Source: Chloroflexota bacterium
GTDB taxonomy: Bacteria; Chloroflexota; Dehalococcoidia; JABGRK01
Direction of reading: 5' to 3'
DNA: 64,000 bases
Assembly (NCBI GenBank): GCA_018648325.1
Contig: JABGRK010000011.1
Location: 209,578-273,577, forward strand
In this document: positions 37,953 to 47,547 of the stretch, one piece after another
Numbering within the stretch: the first letter of the stretch is position 1
Layout: each line of letters opens with the position of its first letter
The notes under the pieces: model-generated
Told to the model about the DNA's origin: nothing
The model's input: only the letters and a program-made list of their open reading frames with translations
Database searches by the model: none
Translations under genes and position numbers: made by a program

Positions 37953-38570
37953 ATGAACAACACATCGATTAACATATCAGATGCCGTAGATATATTGGGC
38001 AACGGAGGCATAGTTTCGTTTCCCACTGATACCGCGTATTGCCTGGCAGCCGATATCTTCTGTGACGATGCGATTAAACGAGTTTTTGAGGTCAAAGGGC
38101 GCATGGCAGATAAAGCCATGCCTATCTTTATACCGGACAAACAGTCGCTGCCCGAGCTGGCAATCGAAATCCCCGATATCGCATGGAAACTGGCCGATGC
38201 ATTCTGGCCGGGCGGACTAACCATGGTTGTCAAAAAACATGCATCGCTGTCCACTCCTGCAATTGCCGAAGGGGAAACTGTGGCCTTGCGAGTGCCGGGA
38301 CATGCCATAGCTCTTGAAATCGTTCGCAAGCTGGGCAAACCTGTAACTGGAACCAGCGCTAATCTATCGGGGTCCGAGACACCTGTTACAGCCAGTCAGG
38401 TACGCAAGCAGTTGGGCAATACAGTGGATATGATTATTGACGGTGGCAAGTGCCCGGGCACCGCTGTTTCCACCATAATTGACATAACGGGTCCTGTTCC
38501 GAAGGTACTTCGGCAGGGGGCAGTACCAAAACAGGCTCTTGAAGAAATCTGTGGACTGGCTATAGTATAA
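37953..38570 (+). CDS. tsaC: Threonylcarbamoyl-AMP synthase (YrdC/Sua5 family)
   Basis: Makes threonylcarbamoyl-AMP for tRNA t6A37 modification. Signatures: GIVSFPTDTAYCLAADI, KGRMADKAMPIFI, FWPGGLTMV, ALRVPGH and GTSANLSGSETP. The short form (205 residues) lacks the Sua5 C-terminal domain. The core reads PTDTAYCL where PTETVYGL is common, a mild variation. Confidence 0.93.
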   Translation: MNNTSINISDAVDILGNGGIVSFPTDTAYCLAADIFCDDAIKRVFEVKGRMADKAMPIFIPDKQSLPELAIEIPDIAWKLADAFWPGGLTMVVKKHASLSTPAIAEGETVALRVPGHAIALEIVRKLGKPVTGTSANLSGSETPVTASQVRKQLGNTVDMIIDGGKCPGTAVSTIIDITGPVPKVLRQGAVPKQALEEICGLAIV

Positions 38571-38620
38571 TAAATTATCTATCGTTTAGTTAAAAATATT
38601 TGCATATAGGAGTAAAAGCG

Positions 38621-39070
38621 ATGCGAATAGCGGTCGGAAGTGACCATGCCGGGCTGAAGCTCAAGGCGGCGGTAATAAGTTACCTGTCGGAGCTAGAACA
38701 CACTTATGATGATTTTGGTGCATACGATACCAACTCGGTAGACTACCCTGATATCTCAAGGGCTGTATGTGGATCTATTCTTGAAAAGAAGCACGATCTG
38801 GGCATTCTCATATGCAGTACAGGGGTTGGCATATCCATTGCAGCCAACAAAATCAATGGCATCAGGGCAGCACTGTGCCACGATACCTTTGCAGCGGCGC
38901 GTGCCAGGGAGCACACCGATTGCAATGTCCTTTGCATGGGCGAGTGGTGCATCGGGCAGGGAATTGGCCGTGCCATTGTAAAAGCTTTTCTGGACGGGGA
39001 GTTCGTAGGCGGACGTCACGGCAGAAGACTTGAGAAACTGACAAATCTGGAGACTGAGCAACTCCAGTAA
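38621..39070 (+). CDS. rpiB: Ribose-5-phosphate isomerase B
   Basis: Interconverts ribose 5-phosphate and ribulose 5-phosphate. Signatures: AVGSDHAGLKLK, YPDISRAV, ILICSTGVGISIAANKINGIRAALC and CMGEWCIG. I chose ATG 38621 (149 residues) because GGAG lies 8 bases upstream; an in-frame ATG at 38600 lacks it. It supplies pentose phosphates next to dxs. Confidence 0.94.
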   Translation: MRIAVGSDHAGLKLKAAVISYLSELEHTYDDFGAYDTNSVDYPDISRAVCGSILEKKHDLGILICSTGVGISIAANKINGIRAALCHDTFAAARAREHTDCNVLCMGEWCIGQGIGRAIVKAFLDGEFVGGRHGRRLEKLTNLETEQLQ

Positions 39071-39105
39071 TTTACGCAGTAGTAAATATTTAAGGGGCAA
39101 CTTAC

Positions 39106-40953
39106 TTGACACTGATTCTTGACAGTATTAACTGGCCCGCCGATTTAAAAGAGCTTAAATATGCTCAATTAGATCAGCTTGCCGCAGAAATCAGACACCT
39201 CATAATTGATACCGTTCATCGTAACGGCGGACATCTTGCATCCAGCCTGGGCACTGTCGAGTTCACTATAGCGCTTCATCGCGTATTCAGCAGCCCTAGG
39301 GACAAGCTGGTCTGGGATGTAGGACACCAAAGCTATACGCATAAAATCCTGACCGGGCGTAAAAACAAGTTTAATACACTGCGCAAACTTGGTGGCCTGT
39401 CAGGATTCACTGATCCGAATGAAAGCCCTCATGATAGTTTTATCAGCGGCCACGCTGGTAATTCACTATCTGCTGCCTTTGGTATGGCCATGGCGCGTGA
39501 GCTATCGGCTGATTATTACAACGTTGCAGCTATTATCGGTGACGGATCGCTAAGTGAAGGGATGGCTCTTGAGACCCTCAATCACGCAGGGCATTCCAAT
39601 GCACGATTCATTGTGATTATGAACGATAACGCCATGTCAATTTCCGCCAGCATCGGAGCGGTGGCAAACTCACTTAATCGTTTGCGATTCAGCCAGCGTT
39701 TGAGGCGCTTACGCAAAGAGGCCGAAAAGATAGCGGCCAAACTGGTAAGTGGCGTTAAAACGCAACACATTGCACGCCGGATTATCACCAGCGTTAAGGG
39801 ACTGATGCTGCCCACGGTTATGTGGGAAGAACTTGGTTTTTCATATCTGGGTCCTGTAAATGGACACAACATAGAGGAATTGGAAAAAGCACTTATAAAA
39901 GCCCGCGATTATCAGGACGGCCCGGTGTTTTTGCATATAAAAACCAGGAAGGGTATGGGCTATAAGCTGGCGGAAGACGACCCGGTTGGATTTCACGGCG
40001 TATCAGCACCCAAAGTAAAAGGTAATGTGCCAACATATACGCGTGTTTTTGCAGATACAACCGTAAAACTGATGAATGACGATCCAAAGGTCGTGGCTAT
40101 AACCGCTGCCATGATGGATGGTACAGGGCTTAATCTTGTTGCAAAGTCCCATCCACAGCGGGTATTCGATGTCGGTATCTGCGAGCAGCATGGAACGACC
40201 ATGGCTGCGGGCCTGGCCATTCGCGGATACAAACCTATCGTCGCTATGTATTCTACGTTTCTCCAGCGAGCCTACGATCAGATTGTTCATGATGTCTGCC
40301 TGCAAAATCTGCCGGTGGTGTTCGCGGTGGATCGTGGCGGTATCGTAGGTGAAGATGGCAAGACGCATCAGGGTATTTTAGATCTGTCTTACTTAAGCAA
40401 CATACCCAACCTGATTGTATGTGCGCCTTCTGATGAAAATGAGCTGCAACACCTGCTTTATACGGCTACCGGTGCCGGTTGCCCGTTCGCGATCAGATAC
40501 CCGCGTGGCCACGGAACGGGTGTAGCACTGGACAAAGAACTCAAAGTGCTGCCCATCGGCAAGGGCGAATTGCTTACTGAGGGCGATGATGTGGCCATAA
40601 TAGCCGTTGGTAGCACTGTTCAGTCATCGCTTGAAGCTGCCGAGCTTCTGTTAAAAGATGGTCTGAACTGTGCAGTTGTCAACGCGCGTTACATAAAACC
40701 ACTTGATCATGAGCTGATATTGAAAGTCGCCAGCACCAGCAAACTGGTTGTTACGATCGAAGAAAACGTACTGACGGGTGGATTCGGCTCTTCTGTCTCG
40801 GCGCTGCTTCATGATAATGATGTCAATGTTAAGATGATGCGCATCGGACTGCCTGATCAGTTCATCGAACACGGAACCCAAAACCAGCTACGCGACAAGT
40901 ACAACCTCACCCCGGCTAAAATCGCCCAGCAGATTAAAAGCGCTGTTTCCTAG
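39106..40953 (+). CDS. dxs: 1-Deoxy-D-xylulose-5-phosphate synthase
   Basis: First enzyme of the MEP isoprenoid pathway. Thiamine-diphosphate motif GDGSLSEGMALETLNHAG; also GHQSYTHKILTGR, HDSFISGHAG, LFMIKTRKGMGY-like residues (HIKTRKGMGYKLAE), and HQGILDLSYL. Length 615 is typical. TTG start at 39106 with GGGG upstream. Followed by a prenyl synthase. Confidence 0.96.
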   Translation: MTLILDSINWPADLKELKYAQLDQLAAEIRHLIIDTVHRNGGHLASSLGTVEFTIALHRVFSSPRDKLVWDVGHQSYTHKILTGRKNKFNTLRKLGGLSGFTDPNESPHDSFISGHAGNSLSAAFGMAMARELSADYYNVAAIIGDGSLSEGMALETLNHAGHSNARFIVIMNDNAMSISASIGAVANSLNRLRFSQRLRRLRKEAEKIAAKLVSGVKTQHIARRIITSVKGLMLPTVMWEELGFSYLGPVNGHNIEELEKALIKARDYQDGPVFLHIKTRKGMGYKLAEDDPVGFHGVSAPKVKGNVPTYTRVFADTTVKLMNDDPKVVAITAAMMDGTGLNLVAKSHPQRVFDVGICEQHGTTMAAGLAIRGYKPIVAMYSTFLQRAYDQIVHDVCLQNLPVVFAVDRGGIVGEDGKTHQGILDLSYLSNIPNLIVCAPSDENELQHLLYTATGAGCPFAIRYPRGHGTGVALDKELKVLPIGKGELLTEGDDVAIIAVGSTVQSSLEAAELLLKDGLNCAVVNARYIKPLDHELILKVASTSKLVVTIEENVLTGGFGSSVSALLHDNDVNVKMMRIGLPDQFIEHGTQNQLRDKYNLTPAKIAQQIKSAVS

Positions 40954-40992
40954 GCAGTCGTTTTACATAAAAACAAGGAATAGAGACTACAT

Positions 40993-42003
40993 ATGCCCTT
41001 TAATCGATACAAATTGGAAATAGAGCAAGAACTTAAAGCTATAATCGGTGACAGCGATACGCATTACTACCAGATGATGCGCTATCACCAGGGTTGGATA
41101 GATGAACACGGCACAGTTCAAAGTGGTGATACAGGCAAACTGCTTCGCCCTGCACTGTGCATAATTGCCTGTCGGGCTGTAGGTGGTAACTATAAGAACG
41201 TCTTACCCGCAGCCGCAGTGCTTGAGCTAGTGCACAACTTTTCCCTTATACATGACGATATCGAAGATCAGAGCCATTTCAGAAGACACCGGCGTACTGT
41301 GTGGAGTCTGTGGGGTCAGGCCCAGGCCATTAACGTGGGTGACGGCCTGTATGCGCTCAGCAGATTGGGACTTCGCAGACTTAAGGATAACGGTTACCCG
41401 GCTGATAAAGTGCTGATTGCCATGCAATTACTGGATCACGCCTGTCTCACGCTATGTGAGGGGCAGTACTTAGACATGGGCTTTGAGAGCAAAACCGACG
41501 TAGGCGTCGAGCAGTACCTTGAAATGATCGGCAAAAAGACCGCCGCTCTTATAAGTTGCGCCATAAAGACGGGATCGTTTCTGGGTTGCGATGATGACGC
41601 TCAGTGCAACAGCATGGAACAGTTCGGCTGGAACCTGGGTATGGCTTTTCAGGTACGAGACGATATTCTGGGTATCTGGGGTTTTGAGGATAAAACCGGC
41701 AAGTCAGCATCAGATATCTACCAAAAAAAGAAATCCTTACCGGTAATACATGGCCTTGTATCGGCTAGCAAAGATGATGTGGCCACTATCAAGGATATAT
41801 ATGAAAAACCTACCATTGACGATCAAGATGCCGACACGGTCACCGCTATACTCGACAGATGTGGTGCCAGGGACTATTGCGAGAACCTTGCCACCGATTA
41901 TTTAAACAAGGCCATCGCTATTTTAGATAGCCTGAGCCTCGATAGCGCAGCAAAAGATGATTTAAGACAAATAGCCCAATTTTTGATAAGGCGAGATTAT
42001 TAG
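40993..42003 (+). CDS. Polyprenyl synthetase (trans-isoprenyl diphosphate synthase)
   Basis: Elongates allylic diphosphates with isopentenyl diphosphate. First aspartate-rich motif is HDDIED at about residue 91 and the second is RDDILGIWG near residue 222; GKLLRPAL near residue 48 is also typical. Length 336. Chain length cannot be told from the sequence by eye. Sits 39 bases after dxs, matching an isoprenoid role. Confidence 0.93.
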   Translation: MPFNRYKLEIEQELKAIIGDSDTHYYQMMRYHQGWIDEHGTVQSGDTGKLLRPALCIIACRAVGGNYKNVLPAAAVLELVHNFSLIHDDIEDQSHFRRHRRTVWSLWGQAQAINVGDGLYALSRLGLRRLKDNGYPADKVLIAMQLLDHACLTLCEGQYLDMGFESKTDVGVEQYLEMIGKKTAALISCAIKTGSFLGCDDDAQCNSMEQFGWNLGMAFQVRDDILGIWGFEDKTGKSASDIYQKKKSLPVIHGLVSASKDDVATIKDIYEKPTIDDQDADTVTAILDRCGARDYCENLATDYLNKAIAILDSLSLDSAAKDDLRQIAQFLIRRDY

Positions 42004-42055
42004 TATTTAGTTTACATAAATACGCTTTTTATCAACAGTTTGCGAGTGTGTTGAC

Positions 42056-43681
42056 ATGCATAGTGGGGGAGACCTGCTGGTTGAGTCCCTTGTAAAAAGG
42101 GGTGTAAAATACATCTTCACCCTAAGTGGCCTGCAAACGCAAGCCATATATGACTCCTGTATCGACCACGGTATTACCCTTATTGACACCCGTCACGAGC
42201 AAACAGCCGTTTTTATGGCCGATGCATGGGCCCGCGCAACAGGCAACCCCGGCGTAGCACTACTGAGTGCAGGCCCCGGTATGACAAACGGCATCACTCC
42301 TATAGCCAACGCTCACGCTGCATCAAGCCCCTGTGTTGTCATTGCTGGACGCAGCTCCACATCAGAAGCTGGCAAAGGCGCATTTCAGGAATTGGACCAG
42401 ATATCGCTGGTAGCCCCCATCACAAGGTGCGCAGCTACCGTCCAACATACATCTGATATCTCAGTTTGTCTCGATAAAGCGTTCGATGAGGCGGCAGGAG
42501 CCAACCCCGGTCCTGTATTCATAGATATCCCAACAGACGTACTTACAGGAAACACTGCTACGAACAATCCCGCGCCTGCTCACGATGCCAATGCTGGTAG
42601 TGACGCAGATGTTAATCAGATAGAACGAGCATTTGATTTGATTGCTAATGCTAAACGCCCAATTATCCTTGCCGGTACAGGGGTGCATTGGGCAAACGTT
42701 CAGAATTCACTCCGATCGTTTGTTGAGACAATGCAGATTCCGGTTATCGTCGCAGGCATGGCAAAGGGCGTAGTACCGGATGATCATCCCTTGTGTCTCG
42801 GTCCCGTTCATGAACCCCTCAGTAATGCGGACGTCATACTGATATTGGGCGCCGATCTGGACTACAGCTTGTCATACGGCCAGCCGCCGCTATTTAACAA
42901 AAACGCCAGCCTGATACAAATCGATTCCAGACCCGGCCAAATCGGCAAAAACAAGCCGGTTCAAGTAGGCATATGCGCTTCTATTTCCGACGTAATAGCT
43001 AAACTGGACGATCTTGCTAAAGACACGACGCTCGTTGATCGCACCGACTGGATTGGCAAGTGTGCTGGGTATAAAAATGCACTCAAGGATCGTATCGCAT
43101 CTAGACAAGACACAGACCCAATCCACTCACTCAGGTTATGTCAAGAGATCAATGATTTCCTTGATCGTGATGCCACAGTCGTAGTGGATGGGGGAGATAC
43201 CTCTGTTTTCGGCAAAGCAGCAATCAATACTTACCTACCCGGACACTGGCTGGATGTAGGCCCGCTGTGGTGTATAGGTGTTGGCGTTCCATTCGGCCTT
43301 GCTGCCAAGCTGGCCCGCCCGGAAAAACAAACGCTTATACTATCCGGCGACGGTTCTTTCGGCTACGGCGTATTTGAGTACAATACCGCTATCAGGCATG
43401 ACATTCCTATTGTATCTGTCGTTAATAATGATGGAGCATGGGGAATGATAAGGCATGACCAGGTAGATAAATACGGCAGCGGCAGGGTAACAGGTACCGA
43501 ACTGGGCGTGACTCCCTATCACAAAATCGTTGAGGCTATGGGTGGACTGGGACTTTACGTTGATCAGGCAGACCAGATACGTCCTGCACTGGTCCGTGCC
43601 TTCGCATCGGGAGTACCCGCGTGCATAAACGTCAGGGTCGATCCCAACTCGTCAAGCGCCGGACTTCTTGCCAAACCGTAG
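42056..43681 (+). CDS. Thiamine-diphosphate-dependent enzyme, acetolactate synthase-like
   Basis: A 541-residue enzyme with the three-domain layout of the ALS/pyruvate decarboxylase family. Catalytic Glu48 is in DTRHEQTA. The ThDP motif GDGSFGYGVFEYN followed by VVNND lies near 430-460. GPGMTNGITPIANA is present. True acetolactate synthase is usually larger and comes with ilvN, which is absent, so an oxalyl-CoA-decarboxylase-like or other decarboxylase role is possible. Specific reaction is not assigned. No strong ribosome-binding site precedes the ATG. Confidence 0.85.
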   Translation: MHSGGDLLVESLVKRGVKYIFTLSGLQTQAIYDSCIDHGITLIDTRHEQTAVFMADAWARATGNPGVALLSAGPGMTNGITPIANAHAASSPCVVIAGRSSTSEAGKGAFQELDQISLVAPITRCAATVQHTSDISVCLDKAFDEAAGANPGPVFIDIPTDVLTGNTATNNPAPAHDANAGSDADVNQIERAFDLIANAKRPIILAGTGVHWANVQNSLRSFVETMQIPVIVAGMAKGVVPDDHPLCLGPVHEPLSNADVILILGADLDYSLSYGQPPLFNKNASLIQIDSRPGQIGKNKPVQVGICASISDVIAKLDDLAKDTTLVDRTDWIGKCAGYKNALKDRIASRQDTDPIHSLRLCQEINDFLDRDATVVVDGGDTSVFGKAAINTYLPGHWLDVGPLWCIGVGVPFGLAAKLARPEKQTLILSGDGSFGYGVFEYNTAIRHDIPIVSVVNNDGAWGMIRHDQVDKYGSGRVTGTELGVTPYHKIVEAMGGLGLYVDQADQIRPALVRAFASGVPACINVRVDPNSSSAGLLAKP

Positions 43682-43701
43682 TGTAACTGTTGTATACTGA
43701 T

Positions 43702-43719
43702 ATTAGAATCGATTCTAAT
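43702..43719. promoter_or_regulatory. Perfect 18-base palindrome before secreted-protein gene
   Basis: ATTAGAATC directly abutting GATTCTAAT. It lies just after a -10-like TATACT (43693-43698), so it would overlap the transcription start as an operator. Confidence 0.6.
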
Positions 43720-43740
43720 TAATGGGGTGTGAGCAAAATA

Positions 43741-44301
43741 ATGGTTAAGCTTGTCAAACCGCTTGTGCTGTTTACCGTTTTGTTTGCCGTACTTACGTCC
43801 GGTTTTACCCTTAAATGCGGGTCAGAGACAATCAACCCGTCGAATAACAAAAGTCTGGATGAGCTTGTAGAATCCCCCGAATATTGGAATAGCTGGACCA
43901 ATGCAATCGCGCTTAAGCAAAAGGCAAAAGAACTGGCGCTCATTGCTAATCAGTATCATCAATATGTAAAAAACGAATATGATTGCAATGACATGGCTGT
44001 CGATATATGGAATATGCTCGGCGTAGGTGGAGATGACTGGGAACCTATTAAATCCGTAATCGTAATCGGAAACCTTGACGAAGTCAAAGAAACTTATGAT
44101 CAATGCAATCATGCATGGCTGATCATCCTTAACAAACCTCCCGGAGGATTTGTAACCATATACGCCCTTGAACCCACAAACGGCCTTATGTATCGACATA
44201 CAGGAAATGATGCTGATGTAGATCCCAATGCAAAATATTTCGAAGGATTTTTCTATGCCAACCCATCTGGATTAAGGGAAGATCTCGGCGATCGCTGGTA
44301 A
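43741..44301 (+). CDS. Secreted transglutaminase-like protein
   Basis: A 186-residue exported protein. A signal peptide covers about 1-22 (KLVKPLVLFTVLFAVLTSG). The mature part has a cysteine in YDCNDMAVDIWNMLG, a histidine in CNHAWLII and an acidic residue in ALEPTNG, in the order of the transglutaminase/cysteine-peptidase triad. That reading is inference. ATG 43741 is preferred, with GAG 7 bases upstream; GTG 43729 in frame is an alternative. It is located behind the 18-base palindrome. Confidence 0.6.
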   Translation: MVKLVKPLVLFTVLFAVLTSGFTLKCGSETINPSNNKSLDELVESPEYWNSWTNAIALKQKAKELALIANQYHQYVKNEYDCNDMAVDIWNMLGVGGDDWEPIKSVIVIGNLDEVKETYDQCNHAWLIILNKPPGGFVTIYALEPTNGLMYRHTGNDADVDPNAKYFEGFFYANPSGLREDLGDRW

Positions 44302-44320
44302 CTTAACAAGGAGTTATGAC

Positions 44321-45109
44321 ATGAAACTGGCTATTACAGGAAAAGGCGGCGTGGGTAAAACCACACTATCCAGCCTGCTTGCAAGGTTGTACGCATCAGA
44401 AGGACGCAAAGTCACCGCTATTGAGGCTAATCTGGATCAGAATCTGGCTATGGCACTGGGCTTTACGCCTGAAGAAGCGCAAAGCATCAAACCCATCGCA
44501 GAACTCACCGACCTGATCGAAGAGCGCACAGGCGCCCGACCTGGAACACATGCACCGCTGTACAAGCTCAACCCTAAAGTCGATGATATAGCAGAGCGTT
44601 TTTCCCTCACCAAAAACGGTGTCAGGCTACTACTTTTGGGTGCAGTAAAAACCGGCGGCAGCGGATGTTTCTGCCCCGAGAGCGCACTGCTTAAAACCCT
44701 GATGACTTATTTGATACTGGGCAAGACCGATGTGCTGATCATGGACATGGATGCCGGCGTTGAGCATATGAGTCGCGGCACCACCGAATCGGTCGATGCC
44801 TTTATCATCGTGGTCGAACCCGGAAAACGCAGCCTGGCCACGGCCGAAACCATCAGAAACATGGCCTCAGATTTGGGAATAAAGAAATGCTATATCGTAG
44901 GCAACAAGATCACCTCAGATAAAGACAAGCAGTTCATAAGAGATAATTCTGATAATTTCGAGGTGCTTGGGTTCATCAGTCTGGATGACAAGGTTCGAGA
45001 GGCAGACCTTCAGGGAATAAGTGCCTTTGATACAGCCCCTAAGGTCCTGGATGACATAAAAGCGATAAAGGATAAGCTTCAGGAGATATCACAGGAGAAA
45101 AACGCTTGA
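44321..45109 (+). CDS. cooC: CooC-family nickel-insertion ATPase
   Basis: A 262-residue P-loop ATPase of the MinD/CooC group that matures carbon monoxide dehydrogenase by loading nickel. Deviant Walker A is GKGGVGKTT (residues 7-15). The CxC metal motif is Cys116-Phe-Cys118 in GCFCPE. MDMDAGVEHMSRGT is also a CooC signature. No CODH gene is in the window. Its stop overlaps the pgk start (TTGA), so the two are coupled. Confidence 0.9.
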   Translation: MKLAITGKGGVGKTTLSSLLARLYASEGRKVTAIEANLDQNLAMALGFTPEEAQSIKPIAELTDLIEERTGARPGTHAPLYKLNPKVDDIAERFSLTKNGVRLLLLGAVKTGGSGCFCPESALLKTLMTYLILGKTDVLIMDMDAGVEHMSRGTTESVDAFIIVVEPGKRSLATAETIRNMASDLGIKKCYIVGNKITSDKDKQFIRDNSDNFEVLGFISLDDKVREADLQGISAFDTAPKVLDDIKAIKDKLQEISQEKNA

Positions 45110-46296
45110 ACAAAAAAACAATCAGAGACATCGATGTTAAAGATAAAAAAGTTTTGGTCAGAGTAGATCTCAACGTCCCCTTCGATCAGATCACCGGCGA
45201 TATATCCGATGAAACCCGCATCAGGGCAATCCTTCCTACCGTCAATTACCTTCTTGAGAACAATGCAAAAATCATACTTTGCTCTCATATAGGGCGCCCC
45301 AAGGGGCAAGTAGTCGATTCCATGAGGCTGACACCTGTCGCCAAACGCCTGTCAGGGCTGCTAAAACGCCCTGTAACAGCAACAACCGACTGCATAGGCC
45401 CCGATGTGGTTGCTGCAACAGGCAACATGGTCTCCGGCGATATTGTCTTGCTTGAAAACCTCAGGTTTCACGCAGAGGAAGAGGCCAACGATCCTGATTT
45501 CGCCAAGGCACTTGCCGCTCTGGCCGATGTTTATGTCAGCGACGCGTTCGGTACAGCCCATCGTGCTCACGCTTCCACGGCAGGAGTAACCAAATATATT
45601 CCGTCCGTTGCCGGTTTCCTTATCGAAAAAGAGATATCTATGTTACATAACGCACTGGATGAGCCGAAAAGGCCGCTTACCGCCATCGTAGGCGGGGCCA
45701 AAGTCAGCGATAAAATAACGCTTATAGATAAAATGCTTGAGCAGGTGGACAATCTGCTGGTAGGCGGAGGAATGGTCTCCACGTTCCTTAGAGCACTGGG
45801 CCATGATACAGGCGCATCACTGGTGGAACCGGACAAGATTGATCTGGCAAGACGACTGATGGATAAGGCAAAAGCCAATAACACCAACCTGGTTCTGCCA
45901 TCTGATCTGGTCGTGGCCGACAAGTTCGATAGAGAGGCAAACGCCGCTACCTGCCAGTCAGACAAGATACCGGCAGACTCGATGGTAATGGATATCGGCC
46001 CCAAATCGGTCAGTGCTTATTCAGATATCATAACTAAAAGTAAAACCATACTTTGGAACGGCCCCATGGGCGTTTTTGAGTGGGATAACTTTGCTAACGG
46101 AACAACGTCCATCGCCAAATTGTTGGCAAGTCTTGACGCCATCACTATAATGGGTGGTGGTTCCACTTCCGAGGTGGTAGATTCAATGGGTCTGGCTGAT
46201 AAGATGACCCATGTCTCAACCGGCGGGGGCGCATCGCTCAAGCTGCTTGAAGGAAGCGTTCTACCCGGCCTGGCAGCACTAATGGATAAGGACTAG
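45106..46296 (+). CDS. pgk: Phosphoglycerate kinase
   Basis: Transfers phosphate from 1,3-bisphosphoglycerate to ADP. Signatures: VLVRVDLNVPFD, SHIGRPKG, ENLRFHAEEE, YVSDAFGTAHRAHAST, GGAKVSDKI, LWNGPMGVFE and GGGSTSEVV. TTG start at 45106 overlaps the cooC stop. Length 396. Confidence 0.97.
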   Translation: MNKKTIRDIDVKDKKVLVRVDLNVPFDQITGDISDETRIRAILPTVNYLLENNAKIILCSHIGRPKGQVVDSMRLTPVAKRLSGLLKRPVTATTDCIGPDVVAATGNMVSGDIVLLENLRFHAEEEANDPDFAKALAALADVYVSDAFGTAHRAHASTAGVTKYIPSVAGFLIEKEISMLHNALDEPKRPLTAIVGGAKVSDKITLIDKMLEQVDNLLVGGGMVSTFLRALGHDTGASLVEPDKIDLARRLMDKAKANNTNLVLPSDLVVADKFDREANAATCQSDKIPADSMVMDIGPKSVSAYSDIITKSKTILWNGPMGVFEWDNFANGTTSIAKLLASLDAITIMGGGSTSEVVDSMGLADKMTHVSTGGGASLKLLEGSVLPGLAALMDKD

Positions 46297-46317
46297 CACC
46301 ATAAGGAGCATTTAATT

Positions 46318-47520
46318 ATGATACCGATGGAAGAACTGCAAAAGCTGGTAAAAACCACTCCATCCAAGATAGTTATGCTGGTCATGGACGGCCTTGGAGG
46401 CATTGAGCATCCTGATATCGGCCAAACCGAGCTTGAAGCAGCTCAAACCCCAAATCTGGATAATCTAGCCAAAGACTCTATATGCGGCCTCTCCCACCCC
46501 ATAAGCCCGGGCATAACACCCGGCAGTGGACCTGCGCATCTGGCCCTTTTCGGGTATGATCCCATCAAGACCACTATCGGACGCGGCGTGCTTGAATCAC
46601 TTGGTATAGACTTTGATCTGCACAAAAGCGACGTGGCTGCCCGTGCCAACTTCTGCACTATTGATGAAAACGGACTGATAACCGATCGCAGGGCAGGGCG
46701 CATTCCCACCGACCAGAGTTCCAAACTGTGCGAAATGCTCGGCCAGATAGAGATGGATGGAGCAGAGTTGCACGTGGTTCCGGTCAGTGAGCACCGCTTT
46801 GTAGTGGTTCTTCGTGGAGAGGGACTATCTGCCGATCTTGAAGATACTGACCCCCAGAGTGAGGGACTTGCCCCGCTGGAGGTAAAGGCTACATCGCAGA
46901 AAGCGGCCAAAACCGCTGCACTGTTCAACCAGTTTGCCAATAAGGCAAAGCTATTGCTGGCAGGCTCGCATCCAGCAAACATGATGCTGCTCAGGGGCTT
47001 TTCCCAGATGCCCGATATTCCCGGTTTTTCAGAGCTTTACAAGCTAAAGTCGGCCGCTATTGCCTGCTATCCCATGTATCTGGGACTATCCAAGGTAGTA
47101 GGAATGCAGACTATTAAATGCGCAAATGTTCAACAGGAGTTCGATACACTGGCAAGCGTGTACAACGATTATGATTTCTTCTACGTTCATATAAAGAAAA
47201 CCGACTCTCACGGAGAAGATGGTGCCTTTGGCACAAAGGTCGAGGAAATAGAAAAAATAGACTCCCTGCTGCCACAACTTACCGCGCTTGATCCAGACGT
47301 TATCGTAGTAACGGGCGATCACTCTACACCGGCCCAGCTAAAAGGTCATAGCTGGCACCCCATACCACTTATGATCTACTCAAAATGGTGTCGCAAGGAT
47401 ACAGTGCATGAGTTCTCAGAATCATCATGTGCATCCGGCGCCCTGGGAAACCTGCCTGCTGTTGACATAATGCCACTGGCAATGGCCAACGCACTGAAGC
47501 TGAACAAATACGGAGCATAA
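46318..47520 (+). CDS. apgM: 2,3-Bisphosphoglycerate-independent phosphoglycerate mutase, archaeal type
   Basis: Alkaline-phosphatase-superfamily mutase. Signatures: VMLVMDGLGG near residue 19, a likely nucleophile Ser in GSGPAHLALFGYD, the metal site HIKKTDSHGEDG, and VTGDHSTPAQLKGHSWHP. Length 400 is typical for ApgM, not the 510-residue GpmI. Found in archaea and some bacteria, including Dehalococcoidia. Confidence 0.95.
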   Translation: MIPMEELQKLVKTTPSKIVMLVMDGLGGIEHPDIGQTELEAAQTPNLDNLAKDSICGLSHPISPGITPGSGPAHLALFGYDPIKTTIGRGVLESLGIDFDLHKSDVAARANFCTIDENGLITDRRAGRIPTDQSSKLCEMLGQIEMDGAELHVVPVSEHRFVVVLRGEGLSADLEDTDPQSEGLAPLEVKATSQKAAKTAALFNQFANKAKLLLAGSHPANMMLLRGFSQMPDIPGFSELYKLKSAAIACYPMYLGLSKVVGMQTIKCANVQQEFDTLASVYNDYDFFYVHIKKTDSHGEDGAFGTKVEEIEKIDSLLPQLTALDPDVIVVTGDHSTPAQLKGHSWHPIPLMIYSKWCRKDTVHEFSESSCASGALGNLPAVDIMPLAMANALKLNKYGA

Positions 47521-47547
47521 GAAGAGGGAAGAGGTACTTTTTTAAAG

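Noticed and set aside
42056-43681. True acetolactate synthase IlvB
   Set aside because: No small subunit or other branched-chain genes are adjacent and the length is short; only the family is safe.
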